Source: Glycomyces xiaoerkulensis (GTDB taxonomy: Bacteria > Actinomycetota > Actinomycetes > Mycobacteriales > Micromonosporaceae). Taken from it: a stretch of 64,000 bases of DNA. Both the position numbers and the translations under genes were made by a program. Location: positions 236,988 to 300,987 of the forward strand of contig NZ_PGGV01000027.1 of the NCBI RefSeq assembly GCF_002798405.1. The letters run 5' to 3'. Shown piece after piece: positions 36,023 through 46,575 of the stretch (within the stretch, counting starts at the first letter, position 1; each line of letters opens with the position of its first letter). The notes beneath the pieces were generated by a model. The model was given only the letters and a program-made list of their open reading frames with translations, did not search any database and was not told the origin of the DNA.

Positions 36023-36913
36023 TCAGGGGGAATGGCCGTCGCCCGGTGGCGGGGCGATCGGGTCGGCTGGACCTGTGGTCTGGTCGCGCCGCCGCCATCG
36101 GGTGACGGTCGCTGCCACGGTGGTTTCGACCGGCTCGGGCAGGCGGTCGACGGCGGCGGTGAGGTCGTCCGGGTCGTGGTGGCGGGCGCTGGGTCCCATG
36201 GCGGCCAGGTGGAGGGCGTCGGCTCGGGTGAGGCGGATCCGGTAGGTGAGATCTTCGGTGTGCTCGGTGGTGAAGGCCGCCTCGAGCGGGCCGGCGGTGC
36301 GGCGGGTTTTGTGGGGGTCGATCTGGAGGAGTCCGAGTGCGTCGACCAGTTCGCGGAGGTGGTCGGGCCGGGGGGTGAGGACGGTGAGGGTGCCGCCGGG
36401 CCGGAGGATGCGGGCGAGTTCGGCGGGGTTGCGGGGTGCGAAGACGTTGAGGACCGCGGCGGCGGCGCCGTCGCGTACCGGTAGGCGGGTCCAGGCGTCG
36501 GCGAGGACTGCGGTGAGCCGGGGGCTGCGGCGTGCGGCGCGGCGGAGGGCGTATTTGGAGGTGTCGAGGCCGATGCCTTCGCGGTCGGGGGCTTCTTGCA
36601 GGGTGCGGGCGAGGTAGTGGCCGGTGCCGCAGCCGGGTTCGACGACGGCGCCGGGCCGGTCGGTGGCCGCGGCGGCGGCGACGGCTTCGAGGAGGGGGTC
36701 GTAGTGGCCGGTGTCGAGGAAGGTGTCGCGGGCTTCGACCTGGTCGGCGGTGTCGCCGGTGGTGGCGTTGGATCCGGGGGCGAGGAGGGGGGCGTAGCCG
36801 TGTTTGGCGAGGTCGAAGGAGTGTCCGGCGGGGCAGTGGAGGCGCCGGTCGGTCTGGGCGAGCGGGCGGGTGCAGTTGGGGCAGGCGAGTGCTTGCAACG
36901 CGGGCAGGGTCAT
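36023..36913 (-). CDS. 23S rRNA (guanine-N1)-methyltransferase, RlmA family
   Basis: A 296-residue SAM-dependent methyltransferase. N-terminal zinc site CPNC...CPAGHSFDLAKHGYAPLL, SAM-binding VVEPGCGTGHYLARTL, and NVFAPRNPAELARIL, all typical of RlmA (RrmA/TlrB). In Gram-positives the RlmA-II type methylates G748 and can affect tylosin sensitivity; which guanine is modified here is not determined. Start ATG at 36913; an open frame continues upstream without similarity. Confidence 0.88.
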   Translation of the reverse strand: MTLPALQALACPNCTRPLAQTDRRLHCPAGHSFDLAKHGYAPLLAPGSNATTGDTADQVEARDTFLDTGHYDPLLEAVAAAAATDRPGAVVEPGCGTGHYLARTLQEAPDREGIGLDTSKYALRRAARRSPRLTAVLADAWTRLPVRDGAAAAVLNVFAPRNPAELARILRPGGTLTVLTPRPDHLRELVDALGLLQIDPHKTRRTAGPLEAAFTTEHTEDLTYRIRLTRADALHLAAMGPSARHHDPDDLTAAVDRLPEPVETTVAATVTRWRRRDQTTGPADPIAPPPGDGHSP

Positions 36914-37010
36914 AGGGCGTCTCTCCTGTCGGGGGCTTCGGTTTCGCCTACCGATTACCGGGCAACAATGGCACACTTCCCGGAACGATCTGTTTTTAGG
37001 AAGGCATGGC

Positions 37011-39488
37011 ATGAGCAACCCCGCATGGCCGGTTCCCGCTGACCGTCCCGAGTACGACGAGGTGGTGGAGTCCGCGCTCGCTCGGCTCGATCTCGATACG
37101 AAGTCCGCACTGCTGGCCGGCATGGACATGTGGCGGCTGGTGGAGGTGCCCGGGATCGGGTTGCGGTCGATGACGTTGTCCGACGGCCCGATCGGGGTGC
37201 GGGGGCGGTTCTGGACGGCGGCCGATCCGTCGTTGGCGCTGCCGAGTCCGACTGCGCAGGCGGCGTCGTGGGATCCGGCTTTCGTGCGGCGGATCGGGCA
37301 CCTGCTGGCGGCCGAGTCGCGGCGGAAGCGGGTGGACGTGCTGCTGGCGCCGACGATCAATCTGCATCGGTCGCCGCTGGGCGGGCGGCATTTCGAGGCG
37401 TTCTCGGAGGATCCGCTGCTGTCGGGGCTAATCGGGCGGGCCTATGTGGCGGGTGTGCAGGAGGGCGGTGTCGGGACCACGATGAAGCATTACGTGGCCA
37501 ATGACGCCGAGACCGACCGGTTCACCGTCGACAATGTGATCGATGAGCGGACGCTGCGGGAGTTGTATCTGCGGCCGTTCGAGATGATCGCCGAGTCGGT
37601 GCGCCCGTGGGGGGTGATGACGGCGTACAACTCGGTGAACGGGTCGACCATGACCGCGCACGGGCCGCTGATGGGGGTGCTGCGCGGCGAGTTCGGGTTC
37701 GACGGGTTCAATGTGTCGGATTGGACCGCCGCTCGGGACACGGTCGGCGATATCGCGGCGGGTATGGATGTGGCGATGCCGGGGCCGGAGACGGTGTACG
37801 GGCCGGCGCTGGCCGAGGCGGTGCGCGAGGGCCGCGCGAGTGAGGCCGATGTGGACGCGGCGGTGCGGCGGGTGCTGCGGCTGGCCGCGCGCGTGGGGGC
37901 GCTGGAGGGGGTTCCGGCGGCGGTGGCCGAGCCGGTGCCGGGGCCGGACGATGCGCGCTCGTTCGTGCGCGAGATCGCGCAGCGGTCGTTCGTGCTGGCG
38001 AAGAACGAGGTGCCCGAGGGCGATGAGGCGCCGCTGCTGCCGCTGACGGCCGATGTGGTCTCGAGCGTGGCGCTGATCGGTCCGGCCGCCGTGCGGGCGC
38101 GGGTGCTGGGCGGGGGTTCGGCGACGGTGTTCCCCGAGCACGTGGTCTCGCCGCTGGAGGGGCTGCGGGCGGCGCTGGGCGACCGGGTGGCCTGCCGGGA
38201 GGGGGTGGATCTGTTCGAGCAGATCCTGCCGGCCCGGGAGGGTTTCGAGCTGCGGGTGCGGCCGGTGGCGGTCGACGGGACCGAGGGCGAGTCCGAGCCG
38301 CTGGCCGACGGCGATGTGAAGTGGATGGGGTACGTGCCGGGCATGCCGACCGGCGAGTTCGACCACGCGGTCCTGGAGGGCGTGTACACCGCGACCGAGT
38401 CCGGCGAGCACGTGTTCGGGACGCGCGGGTCAGGTTCGATCAGGCTGGAGGTGGCCGGGCGGACCCTGTTCGAGGGCGATTACGAGCCGGAGTCGGGCGA
38501 TCCGTTCGAGTCGTTCTTCGGCCCGGGTCTGGCGCGCGGGGCCGTGCATCTGGAGGAGGGCGAGCGGGTGGCGGTCCGGTTGGAGTACCGGCCGCTGCCG
38601 AGCCCGCCGGGGTTCCCGCCGTCGGTGCTGTTCGGGCTCATGCACACCGCGCCGCGGCCGGACGAGGACCGGCTGCTGGCCGAGGCGGTGGAGGCCGCGA
38701 GCCGCTCCGAGATCGCGGTGGTGGTGGTCTCGACCACGGAATTGACCGAGTCGGAGGGCTGGGACCGGGCGGATCTGCGGCTGCCGGGGCGGCAGGACGA
38801 GCTGGTGTCGGCCGTGGCGGCGGTGAATCCGAACACGGTGGTGGTGGTGAATTCGGGGTCGCCGGTGGAGATGCCGTGGCGGGACGAGGTGGCGTCGATC
38901 CTGCTGACCTGGTTCCCGGGGCAGGAGGGCGGTCACGCGCTCGCGGACGTGCTGCTGGGGGCCGAACCGGGCGGGCGGCTGCCGACGACGTGGCCGAAGT
39001 CGCTCGACCAGGCGCCGGTGTCGCAGGTGGTGCCGGACGCCGAGGGCCGGCTGCGGTACGACGAGGGCGTGTTCATCGGCTACCGGGCGTGGGAGCGGCA
39101 CGGTCTGGAGCCGGCGTTCTGGTTCGGGCACGGGCTGTCGTACACGACCTGGGAGTACGAGGCGTTGAGCGTCGAGGGCGACACGGTGCGGGTGCGGGTC
39201 CGCAACGACGGTGAGCGCGCCGGCCGCGAGGTGGTGCAGGTGTACCTGGCGCCGGAGGCGGAGGCGGTGGTGCCCGGCGGCATCGAGGCGCATCGCCTGG
39301 CCGGGTTCGCGGCGGTCGAGGCCGGGCCGGGCGAGGTGGCCGAGGCGGTGGTCGAGCTGGAGGGCCGTTCGTTCGAGTACTGGGACGCCGAGGCGGCCGG
39401 CTGGAGGCCGGTGCCGGGCACGTGGACGGTGCGGGCGGGCCGGTCGGTCGGCGATCTGCGGCTGAGCGGTCCGATCAAGCGGGCGTGA
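37011..39488 (+). CDS. Glycoside hydrolase family 3 beta-glucosidase with PA14 insert
   Basis: An 825-residue enzyme without signal peptide. Order: GH3 N-domain (ADPSLALPSPTAQAASWDP, GTTMKHYVAND, nucleophile Asp237 in FNVSDW), GH3 C-domain, interrupted at about 400-560 by a PA14-like insert (DHAVLEGVYTATESGEHVFG), and a fibronectin-III-like end (RVRVRNDGERAGREVVQVYL). It resembles cytoplasmic beta-glucosidases acting on cello-oligosaccharides or glucosides. The ATG at 37011 has AGGAAGG upstream. A 21-bp hairpin begins at its stop codon. Confidence 0.92.
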   Translation: MSNPAWPVPADRPEYDEVVESALARLDLDTKSALLAGMDMWRLVEVPGIGLRSMTLSDGPIGVRGRFWTAADPSLALPSPTAQAASWDPAFVRRIGHLLAAESRRKRVDVLLAPTINLHRSPLGGRHFEAFSEDPLLSGLIGRAYVAGVQEGGVGTTMKHYVANDAETDRFTVDNVIDERTLRELYLRPFEMIAESVRPWGVMTAYNSVNGSTMTAHGPLMGVLRGEFGFDGFNVSDWTAARDTVGDIAAGMDVAMPGPETVYGPALAEAVREGRASEADVDAAVRRVLRLAARVGALEGVPAAVAEPVPGPDDARSFVREIAQRSFVLAKNEVPEGDEAPLLPLTADVVSSVALIGPAAVRARVLGGGSATVFPEHVVSPLEGLRAALGDRVACREGVDLFEQILPAREGFELRVRPVAVDGTEGESEPLADGDVKWMGYVPGMPTGEFDHAVLEGVYTATESGEHVFGTRGSGSIRLEVAGRTLFEGDYEPESGDPFESFFGPGLARGAVHLEEGERVAVRLEYRPLPSPPGFPPSVLFGLMHTAPRPDEDRLLAEAVEAASRSEIAVVVVSTTELTESEGWDRADLRLPGRQDELVSAVAAVNPNTVVVVNSGSPVEMPWRDEVASILLTWFPGQEGGHALADVLLGAEPGGRLPTTWPKSLDQAPVSQVVPDAEGRLRYDEGVFIGYRAWERHGLEPAFWFGHGLSYTTWEYEALSVEGDTVRVRVRNDGERAGREVVQVYLAPEAEAVVPGGIEAHRLAGFAAVEAGPGEVAEAVVELEGRSFEYWDAEAAGWRPVPGTWTVRAGRSVGDLRLSGPIKRA

Positions 39489-39530
39489 GAACGGGCGGGC
39501 GGGGCCGGTGGCCCCGCCCGCCCGTTCTCA
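39486..39530. terminator. Perfect 21-bp hairpin between GH3 and convergent YtxH-like gene
   Basis: Stem 39486-39506 pairs with 39510-39530 around a GGT loop; it includes the GH3 TGA stop and ends 10 bases before the convergent gene's stop. Likely a bidirectional terminator without U-run. Confidence 0.75.
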
Positions 39531-39540
39531 CTCGTTCGAG

Positions 39541-39870
39541 TTAGAAGCCCGCCGCGTCCTCGCGCATTTCGCGGTCGCTGCGGGTGGGCGTGGTGACACC
39601 GGCCGAATCCCACGGCTCCGCCTTGGGGGACTCCTCGTCCCCGGAGAATCCCTTGACGATCTCACCGAACCTGGTGTCCTTCATTCGGTCCTGCGCCGCG
39701 GTGGCGGCCTTCTCGGCCTGCGTCCTCACCGAAGTCGCCACCTGCTGGACACGGTCGTTTCCGGTGACCTGTCTGGACCAGTCCAGAATCTGGTCGTACC
39801 GTTCCCGGCCGGCCTTCGTACCCAGGACATAGCCGATCGCGAGCCCGGCCACGAAATACCATTTGCGCAT
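39541..39870 (-). CDS. YtxH-like small protein
   Basis: 109 residues. The N-terminal hydrophobic segment with glycine motif (WYFVAGLAIGYVLGTKAGRERY) is the YtxH signature, followed by an amphipathic helix (about 30-75) and a polar tail. Membrane-anchored, function unknown. GGAGGC precedes the ATG at 39870. Confidence 0.75.
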   Translation of the reverse strand: MRKWYFVAGLAIGYVLGTKAGRERYDQILDWSRQVTGNDRVQQVATSVRTQAEKAATAAQDRMKDTRFGEIVKGFSGDEESPKAEPWDSAGVTTPTRSDREMREDAAGF

Positions 39871-40119
39871 GGTTGCCTCCCCCGGCTGTGCAGCCGTAAA
39901 TCTGCGATTTCGCATACAGAGGCTATTCTGCCGCATGTCGGCGCCCATTGACAGACCTTGGGGGAAACGTACTCGCCGAGTCCGCTGCGAAGGAGCCGAT
40001 CGTTCCTCCCCGGTCACCCGGAGCACGGATACAGGCCACAGCCACCCCGGTGGCATCCGGACCCCGGGCTCCTGTAGTCTCGTATCCGGTCCGCGCGGCG
40101 TCGAGCCGCCCAGATCCCT

Positions 40120-40192
40120 TCCCCGATAGCTCAAGCGGCAGAGCGAACGGCTGTTAACCGTTAGGTTGTTGGTTCGAGTCCAACTCGGGGAG
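40120..40192 (+). tRNA. tRNA-Asn (GUU)
   Basis: Cloverleaf: acceptor TCCCCGA/TCGGGGA, D-arm GCTC..GAGC, anticodon stem ACGGC..CCGTT region with loop CTGTTAA (anticodon GTT), T-arm GTTGG/CCAAC with TTCGAGT, discriminator G. Confidence 0.95.
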
Positions 40193-40286
40193 CAGCACAT
40201 CAGGCCGCCGCCTCCAGCCGAGGCGGCGGTTTTCTCGTTGCCGGGCTCCGCCCGCGCCGTTCCCGGCGCGGCCCTATCGTGGCGCT

Positions 40287-41747
<1,461 letters not shown>

Positions 41748-41763
41748 ACGCGAGTATCGATCC

Positions 41764-41889
41764 GGCAAGCTCACGGGCGGCGCCCGTCCCTTTGCAGCCG
41801 GTGTGCCCCCTGACCCGAGGAGGGTACGCGTCTTGGACCGTAAGGGACATAATGGCTGCAAAGGGTGCGGCTCCGCCGCAGAGCTTTCC
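41764..41889. repeat. Cruciform repeat, copy A
   Basis: 126 bases. Closing stem GGCAAGCTC (41764-41772) with GAGCTTTCC (41881-41889, one mismatch); hairpin ACGGGC-GGC-GCCCGT; central stem CCCTTTGCAGCC (41788-41799) with GGCTGCAAAGGG (41854-41865) enclosing a variable insert; hairpin TGCGGC-TCC-GCCGCA. It lies between fumC and the 3' end of the DUF559 gene, whose open frame runs into it. Confidence 0.85.
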
Positions 41890-42821
41890 CGACCGGGCTC
41901 GACGCCGAACTTCCGTTCCCGCTCGAGCCGCCGCTGCATCGCGATGTAGTTGATGCGCTTCCGGGTCCGGTCCAGACGGTCGCGGCCCGGCGACCACGAG
42001 CCCTGCCGCAGCTCCCAGACCAACTGATCGAGCATCTGCGCCGGGTCGGCGATCACCGCCTCGGAGCGGAACACGTTCATCCGCCAACCCGCCCTGGCGA
42101 TCCGGGCGCGGCGGCGGCGATCGTGGTCCCGGTCGGCCCGGTCGCTGTGGTGGTCGCGCCCGTCGTACTCGGCTGCGACCCGGTAGTCCTCGAATCCGAG
42201 ATCGAGGTAGGCGGTCGATCCGTCCGGGAAGCGGACCGGGGCCTGCGGCCGGGGATCGGGGAGCTCGGCGTCGACGATCATGCATCGGCACCACGACTCC
42301 ATCGGCGAGGCCGAGCGCGGGTCGGCCATCGCCACGATGTCCCTGAGCCGTCGCAGGTGGCCGTCCCGCCACCGGCGCGAATCGGCGATGGAGCGGACGT
42401 GATCGAGGTCGGCGCGGAGGCGCAGTATCTGATCGGCCGCCGCGAGCGCTTCGAGCCGGGGCAGCATCCGCGCACAGTCGACCAGGGTCCGCTCGAGCGT
42501 GGTCACCGGGACGCCGTCGACGACGGTGACCTGATCGGCCGGGATCGGCCAGCGGTGTGCTCTGATTCCGGGCGGCATCGCCGCTGCGGCGGCGTGGTCG
42601 GCCACCGCGACGTCGGCCGGCCACCCAGCCGGGTCGATGCCCGGCGGTAGCGTGTCGACGCCGTGGAGCCATGCCGCGGCCCGAGCGACCGCCACCGGCC
42701 TCGATCGGGCCAGGCGGGCCGCCTCGCGGACCCGATCGGGCAGCGATGCCTCGCAGGCCGGGCTCGGCACGGCGCCCCAGCGGTCTTCGGTCGAAGGCCA
42801 GTACGGCGGGAGGTCACTCAT
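41890..42821 (-). CDS. DUF559 endonuclease-like protein with AbiEi-like N-terminal part (no proper stop)
   Basis: About 310 residues before the frame enters repeat A. The N-terminal part (RPVAVARAAAWLHGVDTLPP, GVPVTTLERTLVDCARMLP) matches the AbiEi-like region seen in actinobacterial DUF559 proteins. The C-terminal part has the Vsr-like nuclease pattern: SPMESWCRC, AYLDLGFEDYRVAAEYDGRDHH, ARIARAGWRMNVF. The first in-frame stop is at 40200, far inside antisense fumC, so the native end was probably removed when repeat A inserted. The ATG at 42821 has no clear ribosome site. The end given is the repeat edge. Confidence 0.7.
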
Positions 42822-42859
42822 GCGACAAGGGTGAACACGACCGGTGACATCTTCCATCC

Positions 42860-42984
42860 GGCAAGCTCACGGGCGGAGCCCGTCCCTTTGCAGCCGGTGG
42901 CCCCCTGGCCCGAGGGCGGTACGCGACTTAGGCCACAGGGGACCTCACGGCTGCAAAGGGTGCGGCTCCGCCGCAGAGCTTGCC
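42860..42984. repeat. Cruciform repeat, copy B
   Basis: 125 bases. Closing stem GGCAAGCTC (42860-42868) with GAGCTTGCC (42976-42984), perfect; hairpin ACGGGC-GGA-GCCCGT; central stem CCCTTTGCAGCC (42884-42895) with GGCTGCAAAGGG (42949-42960); hairpin TGCGGC-TCC-GCCGCA. The insert resembles that of copy A (shared GGTACGCG-type core) and has a CCCCTG/CAGGGG pairing. It lies 38 bases upstream of the DUF559 start. Confidence 0.88.
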
Positions 42985-43198
42985 CGACCGGGGCAGGAGG
43001 CTGTGGACGGGGGCTGCGGTCACGGCGAGACTCCTTGCGGGGGAGAAAAGAGTGGGAGATCCTGGTATGCGTTGACTGACCGTCTCGCTCCACATTGCGG
43101 GCGGCGGCATGACCGGGCGGGATACCGATCTTGGACGGTTGCGTCCCGACAGTGCAGAACCTCACCCTTTGGGATCGCCCCTGTACGAGACCCGGCAA

Positions 43199-43217
43199 TT
43201 AGGTTAGGCTAACCTGC
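43199..43217. promoter_or_regulatory. Iron box (IdeR/DmdR operator) of the des operon
   Basis: TTAGGTTAGGCTAACCTGC matches the actinobacterial iron-box consensus (TTAGGTTAGGCTAACCTAA as I recall it) at 17 of 19 positions. It is 52 bases upstream of the desA start. Iron-loaded repressor would shut the siderophore genes off when iron is ample. Confidence 0.92.
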
Positions 43218-43268
43218 GTCACACACCGGAGTCCGCGAACGGCCCCGGCAACGAAAGGACGTACCTCA

Positions 43269-44720
43269 GTGGTGACCAGCACCCCGCCGACCCTGCTGAA
43301 CCGCGCGACCGCCGACACCTACCGGCACCTCATCTCCCAAGTGTCCGGGCGCATCGCAGAGCGATTCGCCACGGTCGACCGCCCCGCCACCGGCATCGCC
43401 CCGTCCGAGCTGCGGCCGCAGATCGAGGCGGTCGACCTCGACCGGCCGCTGCCGGGCCTCGACGACGCGCTGGACGAGATCGACGCGCTCTACCTGCGCG
43501 ACGCGGTCTGGTTCCACCACCCGCGCTACCTCGCCCACCTCAACTGCCCGGTCGCGCTCCCGGCCGTGGCCGCCGAGACCATCCTCGCCTCGGTCAACAC
43601 CTCAGTGGACACCTGGGACCAGAGCGCCGGCGGCACCCTCATCGAGCAGCACCTCATCGGCTGGACCGCCCGGCGCATCGGCTACGGCCCCGACGCCGAC
43701 GGCGTCTTCACCTCCGGCGGCACCCAGTCGAACCTGCAGGCGCTCCTACTGGCGCGCGACGAAGCGGTCGAATACGTGGTCAAGAACAGCCAGCACCCGC
43801 CGCGCGGGGCCGAGGTACTCCCCCGCCTGCGACTGTTCGCCTCCGCCCACAGCCACTTCAGCGTGGTCAAGGCCGCCCGCCTGCTCGGCCTCGGCGAGGA
43901 CGCCGTCATCACCGTCCCGGCCGACGCCGACCGCCGCATGAACCCGCGAGCCCTCGACGCGGCCCTCGAAACCTGCCGCGGCGAAGGACTCGTCCCGGCC
44001 GCGGTCGTCGCCACCGCCGGCACCACCGACTTCGGATCGATCGACCCGCTCGAGGCCGTCGCCGAGGTGTGCGAGTCGCACCGGGTCTGGCTCCACGTCG
44101 ACGCCGCCTACGGCTGCGGCCTCCTGGTCTCCCCCACCCGGCGCGACCGGCTCGACGGGGTCGAACGCGCCGACTCGGTCACCGTCGACTACCACAAGGC
44201 GTTCTTCCAGCCGGTCAGCTCCTCGGCGGTGGTCGTGCGCGACCGCGGCTCCCTGCGGCACGTCGCCCACCACGCCGACTACCTCAACCCGGCCGAGGCG
44301 TTGCACCCCAACCAGGTCGACAAGAGCCTCCAGACCACCCGGCGCCTGGACGCGCTGAAGCTGTGGATGACGCTGCGATCGATCGGTCCGGACGCGATCG
44401 GAGCCATGTTCGACCGGGTCTGCGCGCTGGCCGGCGAGATCTGGGCGCACCTGGAGGCCGACCCGAGGTTCACGACCGCGGCCGGCCCCTCGGAACTGTC
44501 CACGGTGCTGTTCCGCGTCGAGGGCGTCGCCGACGAGGTCCAGCCGCTCGCCCGCGAGGCGGTCGCCGCCTCCGGCGAGGGCATGGTGGCCGCTACCCGC
44601 GTCGACGGGCGCTGGGCGCTCAAGCTCACACTGCTCAACCCCGACACCGGGCCGGCCGAGGTGGTGCCGGTCCTGGAGGCGCTCGCGGCGCGGGCCGCGG
44701 CGATCGGGGAGGCGGCGTGA
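43269..44720 (+). CDS. desA: Lysine (or diamine-forming) decarboxylase of siderophore synthesis, DesA-like
   Basis: A 483-residue PLP-dependent group II decarboxylase, expected to convert lysine to cadaverine. PLP site: SVTVDYHKAFFQPVSSS with Lys, Asp-Ala in LHVDAAYGCG, and HSHFSVVKAARLLGLG. The start GTG at 43269 (or 43272) follows AAAGGA. It is the first gene of four joined by 4-base overlaps, directly behind an iron box. Confidence 0.9.
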   Translation: MVTSTPPTLLNRATADTYRHLISQVSGRIAERFATVDRPATGIAPSELRPQIEAVDLDRPLPGLDDALDEIDALYLRDAVWFHHPRYLAHLNCPVALPAVAAETILASVNTSVDTWDQSAGGTLIEQHLIGWTARRIGYGPDADGVFTSGGTQSNLQALLLARDEAVEYVVKNSQHPPRGAEVLPRLRLFASAHSHFSVVKAARLLGLGEDAVITVPADADRRMNPRALDAALETCRGEGLVPAAVVATAGTTDFGSIDPLEAVAEVCESHRVWLHVDAAYGCGLLVSPTRRDRLDGVERADSVTVDYHKAFFQPVSSSAVVVRDRGSLRHVAHHADYLNPAEALHPNQVDKSLQTTRRLDALKLWMTLRSIGPDAIGAMFDRVCALAGEIWAHLEADPRFTTAAGPSELSTVLFRVEGVADEVQPLAREAVAASGEGMVAATRVDGRWALKLTLLNPDTGPAEVVPVLEALAARAAAIGEAA

Positions 44721-45997
44721 TCCGCGACTTCATCGGCATCGGCCTGGGGCCGTTCAACCTCGGCCTGGCCTGCCTGACCGATCCGATCGCCGAGCTCGAC
44801 GGGGTCTTCCTGGAGCGCAAACCCGACGTTGACTGGCATCCGGGCATGCTGATCGAGGGCACCACCATGCAGGTGCCGTTCATGGCCGACCTGGTGACCC
44901 TGGCCGACCCCACCTCGCCGTACTCGTTCCTGAACTACCTCAAGCAGCGCGGCCGGATCTACCCGTTCTACATCCGCGAATCGTTCTTCCAGCTCCGCGG
45001 CGAGTTCCAGGACTACCTGCGCTGGGCGGCCTCGCAGCTCGACAACCTCGAATTCGAGCGGGAGGCGACCGGCGTCGAATGGGACGGCGAGGCCTACGCG
45101 GTGCGCAGCCGCGGACCAGGCGGCGAGCGCGTCGACCGCGCCCGCCGCCTGGTGGTGGGGACCGGCACGCCGCCGTGGGTGCCGCCGGCCTGCCGGGACC
45201 TGACCGGCCCGGCCGTCTGCCACGCCTCGTCCTACCTGGAGCACCGTGACCGGCTGCGGGAGTGCGGCAGCGTCACCGTCGTCGGCTCGGGCCAGAGCGC
45301 CGCCGAGGTCTACCGGGACCTGCTGGCCGACATCGACACCGGCGGGTACGAGCTGAACTGGGTGACCCGCTCGCCGAGGTTCTTCCCGCTCGAGTACACC
45401 AAGCTCACCCTGGAGATGACCAGCCCCGACTACGTCGACTACTTCCACTCCCTGCCCGCGGCCAGGCGCGAGGAGCTCAACGCGAGCCAGAAGGGACTGT
45501 ACAAGGGCATCAACTCCGACGACATCGACGAGATCTACGACCTGCTGTACCGCAAACGGTTCGAGCTCGGTTCGGTTCCCACCCGCCTGTTCACCAACTG
45601 CAGCGTCGAGAAGGCCTCCGGCGACGACCGGATCACCCTGGGGCTCAAGCAGCACGAGCAGGACCGCGACTTCGAGCTGCGGACCGAGGGCCTGGTGCTC
45701 GCAACCGGCTACCGGCACCGCGTCCCCGGCTTCCTCGACGGCGTGGCCGACCGGCTCCGCTTCGACGGGGCCGGCCGCCTCGATGCCCGCCGCGACTACA
45801 GCGTCGACGCCGCCGGGCGCGGCGAGGTGTTCGTGCAGAACGCCGAGCTGCCCACCCACGGCTTCGTCACCCCCGACCTCGGCATGGCCGCGTACCGCAA
45901 CTCGTGGATCATCCGCGCCATGACCGGCCGCGAGGTCTATCCGATCGAGCGGAGCACCACGTTCCAGGAATTCGCCGCCCCTGAGGAGGCCCCATGA
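44717..45997 (+). CDS. desB: L-lysine/cadaverine N-hydroxylase, DesB-like
   Basis: A 426-residue flavin monooxygenase. FAD site FIGIGLGPFNLGLACL, NADPH site VTVVGSGQSAAEVYRDLL, and the C-terminal ATGYRHRVP motif mark the IucD/SidA family. It would hydroxylate cadaverine to N-hydroxycadaverine. The GTG start overlaps the desA stop (GTGA). Confidence 0.92.
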   Translation: MIRDFIGIGLGPFNLGLACLTDPIAELDGVFLERKPDVDWHPGMLIEGTTMQVPFMADLVTLADPTSPYSFLNYLKQRGRIYPFYIRESFFQLRGEFQDYLRWAASQLDNLEFEREATGVEWDGEAYAVRSRGPGGERVDRARRLVVGTGTPPWVPPACRDLTGPAVCHASSYLEHRDRLRECGSVTVVGSGQSAAEVYRDLLADIDTGGYELNWVTRSPRFFPLEYTKLTLEMTSPDYVDYFHSLPAARREELNASQKGLYKGINSDDIDEIYDLLYRKRFELGSVPTRLFTNCSVEKASGDDRITLGLKQHEQDRDFELRTEGLVLATGYRHRVPGFLDGVADRLRFDGAGRLDARRDYSVDAAGRGEVFVQNAELPTHGFVTPDLGMAAYRNSWIIRAMTGREVYPIERSTTFQEFAAPEEAP

Positions 45998-46575
45998 TCG
46001 ACGCCCCCGAGTCCTTCCACTGCATCGACGAGCGCCTCGGCGACTTCGGCATGCGCCTGGTCGACCCGGCCACCGACGCGCCGCTGCTCCACGAGTGGGT
46101 GACGCATCCGAAGTCGACGTACTGGATGATGCAGCAGGCGAGCGTCGCCGACGTGTGGGCCGAGCACGAGGCCATCGCCGCCAGCGACCACCACCGGGCC
46201 TACCTCGGGCTGTTCGGGTACCGGGCCCGGTTCCTGGCCGAGGTGTACGACCCGGCCCACTCCGAGCTCGCCGCGGCCTACGACGTCGCCGAAGGCGACC
46301 TCGGCATGCACGTCCTCACCGCCCCGGCCCAGCGGCCCATCCCCGGGTTCACCAGGGGCGTGATCACCGCGGTCATGCGCCTGCTGTTCGAGGGCTGCGC
46401 GGCGAAGCGGGTCGTGGTCGAGCCCGACGTGGAGAACGAGGCGATCCACCGCCTCAACGAGTACGTCGGCTTCCGCCCCGAGCGGACCGTCCCGCTGGCC
46501 GGCAAGCGGGGGCTGCTGAGCTTCTGCACCCGGACGGACTTCGAACGGTCCGAAGCGAAGGGAGCGACCCGATGA
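45994..46575 (+). CDS. desC: Siderophore acyltransferase, DesC-like (GNAT)
   Basis: A 193-residue IucB-like acetyltransferase: HEWVTHPKSTYWMMQQASV, GLFGYRARFLAEVYDP, GDLGMHVL, and the acetyl-CoA region TRGVITAVMRLLFEGCAAKRVVVEPD. It would acylate N-hydroxycadaverine (acetyl or succinyl). The ATG overlaps the desB stop (ATGA). Confidence 0.9.
   Translation: MIDAPESFHCIDERLGDFGMRLVDPATDAPLLHEWVTHPKSTYWMMQQASVADVWAEHEAIAASDHHRAYLGLFGYRARFLAEVYDPAHSELAAAYDVAEGDLGMHVLTAPAQRPIPGFTRGVITAVMRLLFEGCAAKRVVVEPDVENEAIHRLNEYVGFRPERTVPLAGKRGLLSFCTRTDFERSEAKGATR

Noticed and set aside
41764..42984. Reading the cruciform repeats as integron attC sites
   Set aside because: Size and palindromic shape are similar, but the conserved attC core boxes (RYYYAAC / GTTRRRY) are absent and no integrase gene is in the window.
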